DNA of 64,000 nt from Mucilaginibacter dorajii (lineage in GTDB: Bacteria > Bacteroidota > Bacteroidia > Sphingobacteriales > Sphingobacteriaceae). The stretch lies in the NCBI RefSeq assembly GCF_024808255.1, contig NZ_JANTYS010000014.1:62001-126000 (forward strand), given 5' to 3'. Position 1 is the stretch's first letter; the number at the start of each line of letters is the position of its first letter. Positions 61,351-64,000 of the stretch are shown one piece after another. A program made the position numbers and the translations under genes. Under the pieces are notes generated by a model. It did no database searches. It was not told where the DNA came from and saw only the letters and a list, made by a program, of their open reading frames with translations.

Positions 61351-61459
61351 GGTAGCCGCTATGCGGTATTCTTTTATCTTATTGGTTTTTTGATGCCGCA
61401 TAGCGGCTACCTGTTTGTAGAAAGAAAAGAACCGGGTAAGATGCCGCATAGCGGTTACC
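61351..61459. repeat. Three copies of the GCCGC-ATA-GCGGC hairpin repeat
   Basis: Copies at 61351-61369 (inverted), 61393-61411 and 61441-61459 (one change in the last) of the 19-mer also found at 25699-25767. Some copies share a further GTTTGTAGA after the 19-mer, so the mobile or amplified unit may be longer. Confidence 0.92.
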
Positions 61460-61540
61460 TATTCTGCTTATTGCAAGCTATTACCTTATCCGGAAATTTT
61501 AAAAGCGATTTCGCAGATTTACCACTGAAAGGAGAGGTTT

Positions 61541-61900
61541 TTAATTTGAATCTTTGATCTTTTTAACAACCGAGGCCATTTCATCTCTAAATTCTGTGCT
61601 TAAACCGTCAAGATCAGAGATTGAAACGATATCATCGGCAATCATAAAGGTAAGGGTAGAAACATATCTTGAACCGCGGAGGTCATCATATCGCCTTGCT
61701 ATATATTTATCAAAATCACGTATGGCTCCATATAATTCTGCATAATGTTGCTGATCATTAACACCTTCATCTCTCCATTTTTGCATTATCAGGTCAAGTT
61801 CTTCCATGCCTTTTTTAAATTCGGAGGCAATACCTTTATCAATAAGTTCGCGAACCACTTTTTTATCTGATTTGCTGAGTTTTTGATATTCGTTATACAT
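61541..61900 (-). CDS. Hypothetical protein, 119 residues
   Basis: I do not recognise this family. The protein is hydrophilic and helical (YQKLSKSDKKVVRELIDKG, MEELDLIMQKWRDEG), with no signal peptide, membrane helix, cysteines or known motif. It is read from the strand opposite to the two S9 peptidase genes and lies between them, so it may have been inserted after their duplication. The start at 61900 is an ATG with no upstream alternative close by. Coding status is supported only by length and composition. Confidence 0.6.
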   Translation of the reverse strand: MYNEYQKLSKSDKKVVRELIDKGIASEFKKGMEELDLIMQKWRDEGVNDQQHYAELYGAIRDFDKYIARRYDDLRGSRYVSTLTFMIADDIVSISDLDGLSTEFRDEMASVVKKIKDSN

Positions 61901-62055
61901 GGGTAAATCATTTAATACTCAAAAATACATACCCTTTTGATTAATAGGTTATCAATCGCCTAAAATTTATAAAACGTCACATTTTAAGGTATTGGTGTCT
62001 GTTGTGTTATTAATTATTAAATTACGTCCTGTTAAATTAGTGCTTACCTATCGCT

Positions 62056-64000
62056 ATGAATAAAAACATACTATCTGTGTTTGTTGCTATATGGTTGTTT
62101 AGTGGTGCTATTGCCCAAACAGCCAAACGGCCACTCAAGCCAACCGATTTCAACAATATCCCCACTTTGCAAAATCCGGCTTTATCGCCCGATGGTAAAT
62201 GGCTGGTTTATGAGCTTTCGGAGGTTGATACGGCTAAGGATAACCGGGTATCGCACCTTTGGATGCAGAGTTTTGATGGCAAACAATCTATCCAGCTAAC
62301 TTATGGCGATGAGGCTGCTTCGTCACCTAAATGGACACCGGACGGTAAAAACCTGTCGTTTATAAGCGAGCGTGATTCTAAAAACGGGGGACAGATTTGG
62401 CTGATGGACCGGCGTGGAGGTGAGGGGCATAAACTAACCGATATTAAAAAAGGCGAGCTGGAAGATTATGTATGGTCGCCGGATAATAAGAAACTGGCAC
62501 TCATCATTAAAGACCCCGAAAATGATGGTAAGGAACCTAAAACCATCCCACCAATAAAAATAGACCGTTATCATTTTAAGCAGGATATTGAGGGCTACCT
62601 GCAGCACCGGCATTCACACTTGTACCTGTATGATATCGAGAGTAAAAAACTGGATACCCTAACCAATGGGGATAGGGATGATGATTCGCCGGTATGGAGT
62701 CCGGACGGAAAGACGATAGCTTTTGTAAGCAACCATACTATCGATCCTGATAAAAACGAAAACTCGGATATTTTTACCGTGGAGGCAAAGGATGACGGCG
62801 AGATCAAACAGCTAACCACTTTTACGGGGCATGATATTCAGCCGGTGTGGAGCCCGGATGGCAGGCATATTGCTTACCTGCGCTCAACCAGCGATGCCAA
62901 TTATTACATATACCAGCACGATCTGCTGTGCATTATGGATGCTGACGGCAAAAACAATAAAGTACTTACCGAAGCGCTTGACAGGCCGGTAAGCAACCAT
63001 GCCTGGAGCAGAGATAGCAAAAATATAGTGTATCTGGTAAGCAACGACCGCACCAGGTACGTGGCGCAATACAATTTGCTGCTTAAAAAATCAACCACGG
63101 TTTATAAGGGGCAATGCAGCTTTGAAAGTTTAATAGGGCATACTCCCGGCATGTGGATCGCTAAAATGACCACGCCGTACATGCCTCACGAGCTGGTAGC
63201 CATTGAAAACGGAAAGATCAGGCGGCTCACTTTTCACCAGGATAAGTGGTTAAGTAAAATCAAACTGGCCTATGTGAAGGGCTTCCAATCGTTTAGTAAT
63301 GATGGTACGTTAGTGTCGGGCATTTTATATACTCCAGATAGCGTGGTGACCAAAAAGATGCCTTTTATTCTTTACATCCATGGCGGCCCTACAGATCAGG
63401 ATGAGTTTGAGTTCGATATGATCCGCCAAACGCTTGCTTCAGCCGGCTACGCGGTGGCGGCTGTTAATTACCGTGGTAGTACCGGTCGCGGCCTCGAATA
63501 TACCAAGGCCATTTATGCCGATTGGGGTAATAAAGAAGTGCAGGACCTTTTAGGCGCTGTTGATGAGCTGGTTAAATTTGGTGTTGCCGACCGCGACCAT
63601 TTAGGCATAGGTGGCTGGAGCTACGGCGGTATTTTAACAGATTATACTATAGCTACAGATCCGCGTTTTAAGGCCGCCTCAAGCGGCGCAGGCAGCGCAC
63701 TGCAACTGGCCATTTATGGCAGCGACCAGTGGGTTATACAGTACGATAATGAATTAGGCTTTCCCTGGAAAAATTCCGAAAAATACATCAAGCTATCATA
63801 CCCTTTCTTTCATGCCGATAAAATAAAAACCCCAACCCAGTTCATGTCGGGCTTAAAGGATTTTAATGTGCCAACTGGAGGTGGCGAACAAATGTACCAG
63901 GCACTTAAATCTCAGGGGGTACCTACGCAGATGGTGCTTTATCCCGGTCAGTTTCATGGCATTACCGTGCCAAGTTACCAGGTGGATAGGTTGCAGCGCT
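62056..64000 (+). CDS. S9-family serine peptidase, paralogue (cut by window end)
   Basis: Second S9 peptidase, 648 codons visible, closely similar to the protein at 59363 along its length (for example KPTDFNNIPTLQNPALSPDG against KPLDINRIPTVSDPQLSPDG). It has a signal peptide (ILSVFVAIWLFSGAIAQ), the propeller, and the hydrolase domain with Ser522 in GGWSYGG, an Asp in SGLKDFN and His in GQFHG. By comparison with the paralogue only about ten C-terminal residues are missing. Tandem duplication is the likely origin. Confidence 0.92.
   Translation, partial: MNKNILSVFVAIWLFSGAIAQTAKRPLKPTDFNNIPTLQNPALSPDGKWLVYELSEVDTAKDNRVSHLWMQSFDGKQSIQLTYGDEAASSPKWTPDGKNLSFISERDSKNGGQIWLMDRRGGEGHKLTDIKKGELEDYVWSPDNKKLALIIKDPENDGKEPKTIPPIKIDRYHFKQDIEGYLQHRHSHLYLYDIESKKLDTLTNGDRDDDSPVWSPDGKTIAFVSNHTIDPDKNENSDIFTVEAKDDGEIKQLTTFTGHDIQPVWSPDGRHIAYLRSTSDANYYIYQHDLLCIMDADGKNNKVLTEALDRPVSNHAWSRDSKNIVYLVSNDRTRYVAQYNLLLKKSTTVYKGQCSFESLIGHTPGMWIAKMTTPYMPHELVAIENGKIRRLTFHQDKWLSKIKLAYVKGFQSFSNDGTLVSGILYTPDSVVTKKMPFILYIHGGPTDQDEFEFDMIRQTLASAGYAVAAVNYRGSTGRGLEYTKAIYADWGNKEVQDLLGAVDELVKFGVADRDHLGIGGWSYGGILTDYTIATDPRFKAASSGAGSALQLAIYGSDQWVIQYDNELGFPWKNSEKYIKLSYPFFHADKIKTPTQFMSGLKDFNVPTGGGEQMYQALKSQGVPTQMVLYPGQFHGITVPSYQVDRLQR

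Overview
The window looks like a chromosomal segment of a Bacteroidota bacterium, most likely Sphingobacteriaceae (Mucilaginibacter or Pedobacter type). The basis is protein style and synteny recalled from the family, not a search: fused SecDF, a BatA-domain protein next to a dihydroorotase-like gene, DUF4199, DUF1501 and DUF1549 proteins, Lys-tRNA synthetase with a C-terminal tail, Rho with a long N-terminal insert, a split HldE, and a moderately AT-rich composition. I see no rRNA, tRNA, CRISPR array, prophage or recognisable transposase.

Layout. 1-10609 is mostly minus strand: the N-terminal part of secDF, folA, a Doc-type toxin-antitoxin pair sitting between folA and thyA, then ispE (+), a beta-hydroxyacid dehydrogenase, a LapA-like membrane protein, an AT-rich 1 kb gap, an EamA exporter, an LptF/LptG permease and tgt. 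10979-13336 is an overlapping plus-strand chain of glycosyltransferase, ECF sigma factor and rsmG. 13337-16800 is accessory: repeat-rich DNA, a MACPF pore-forming-type protein with three C-terminal repeats, and a small DUF559 nuclease bracketed by two near-identical 155-bp inverted-repeat elements. 16816-25459 is a carbohydrate-type locus: AraC regulator, DUF1549/DUF1553 cytochrome-like protein, DUF1501 protein, Tat-type beta-propeller and a GH29 alpha-L-fucosidase. 25883-33359 carries an AlkD-like protein, a BatA-domain protein, a dihydroorotase homologue without its metal ligands, two uncharacterised proteins and lysS.

33572-39193 is one minus-strand operon: a BlaI-type repressor followed by three paralogous BlaR1-like M56 membrane peptidases, with three operator palindromes in front. 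Then come dprA, a collagen-like lipoprotein, an ankyrin protein and a PolX homologue whose polymerase site is lost while its PHP site is intact. 44998-48125 makes ADP-heptose and transfers it (hldA, gmhA, hldC, GT9). The rest is housekeeping: two beta-barrel proteins, SixA-like phosphatase, MFS exporter with a divergent Lrp regulator, sppA, folK, a lone Hpt protein, pssA, rho, pyrF and two tandem S9 peptidases, the second cut by the window end.

The most unusual feature is between genes. Many intergenic regions hold low-complexity repeats with a 7-, 8- or 9-base period, and most occur as inverted pairs 30-220 bp apart, sometimes nested. Several families recur at distant sites in the window. 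Together with the DUF559 gene flanked by inverted-repeat elements, this suggests a family of short non-coding elements, possibly mobilised in trans.
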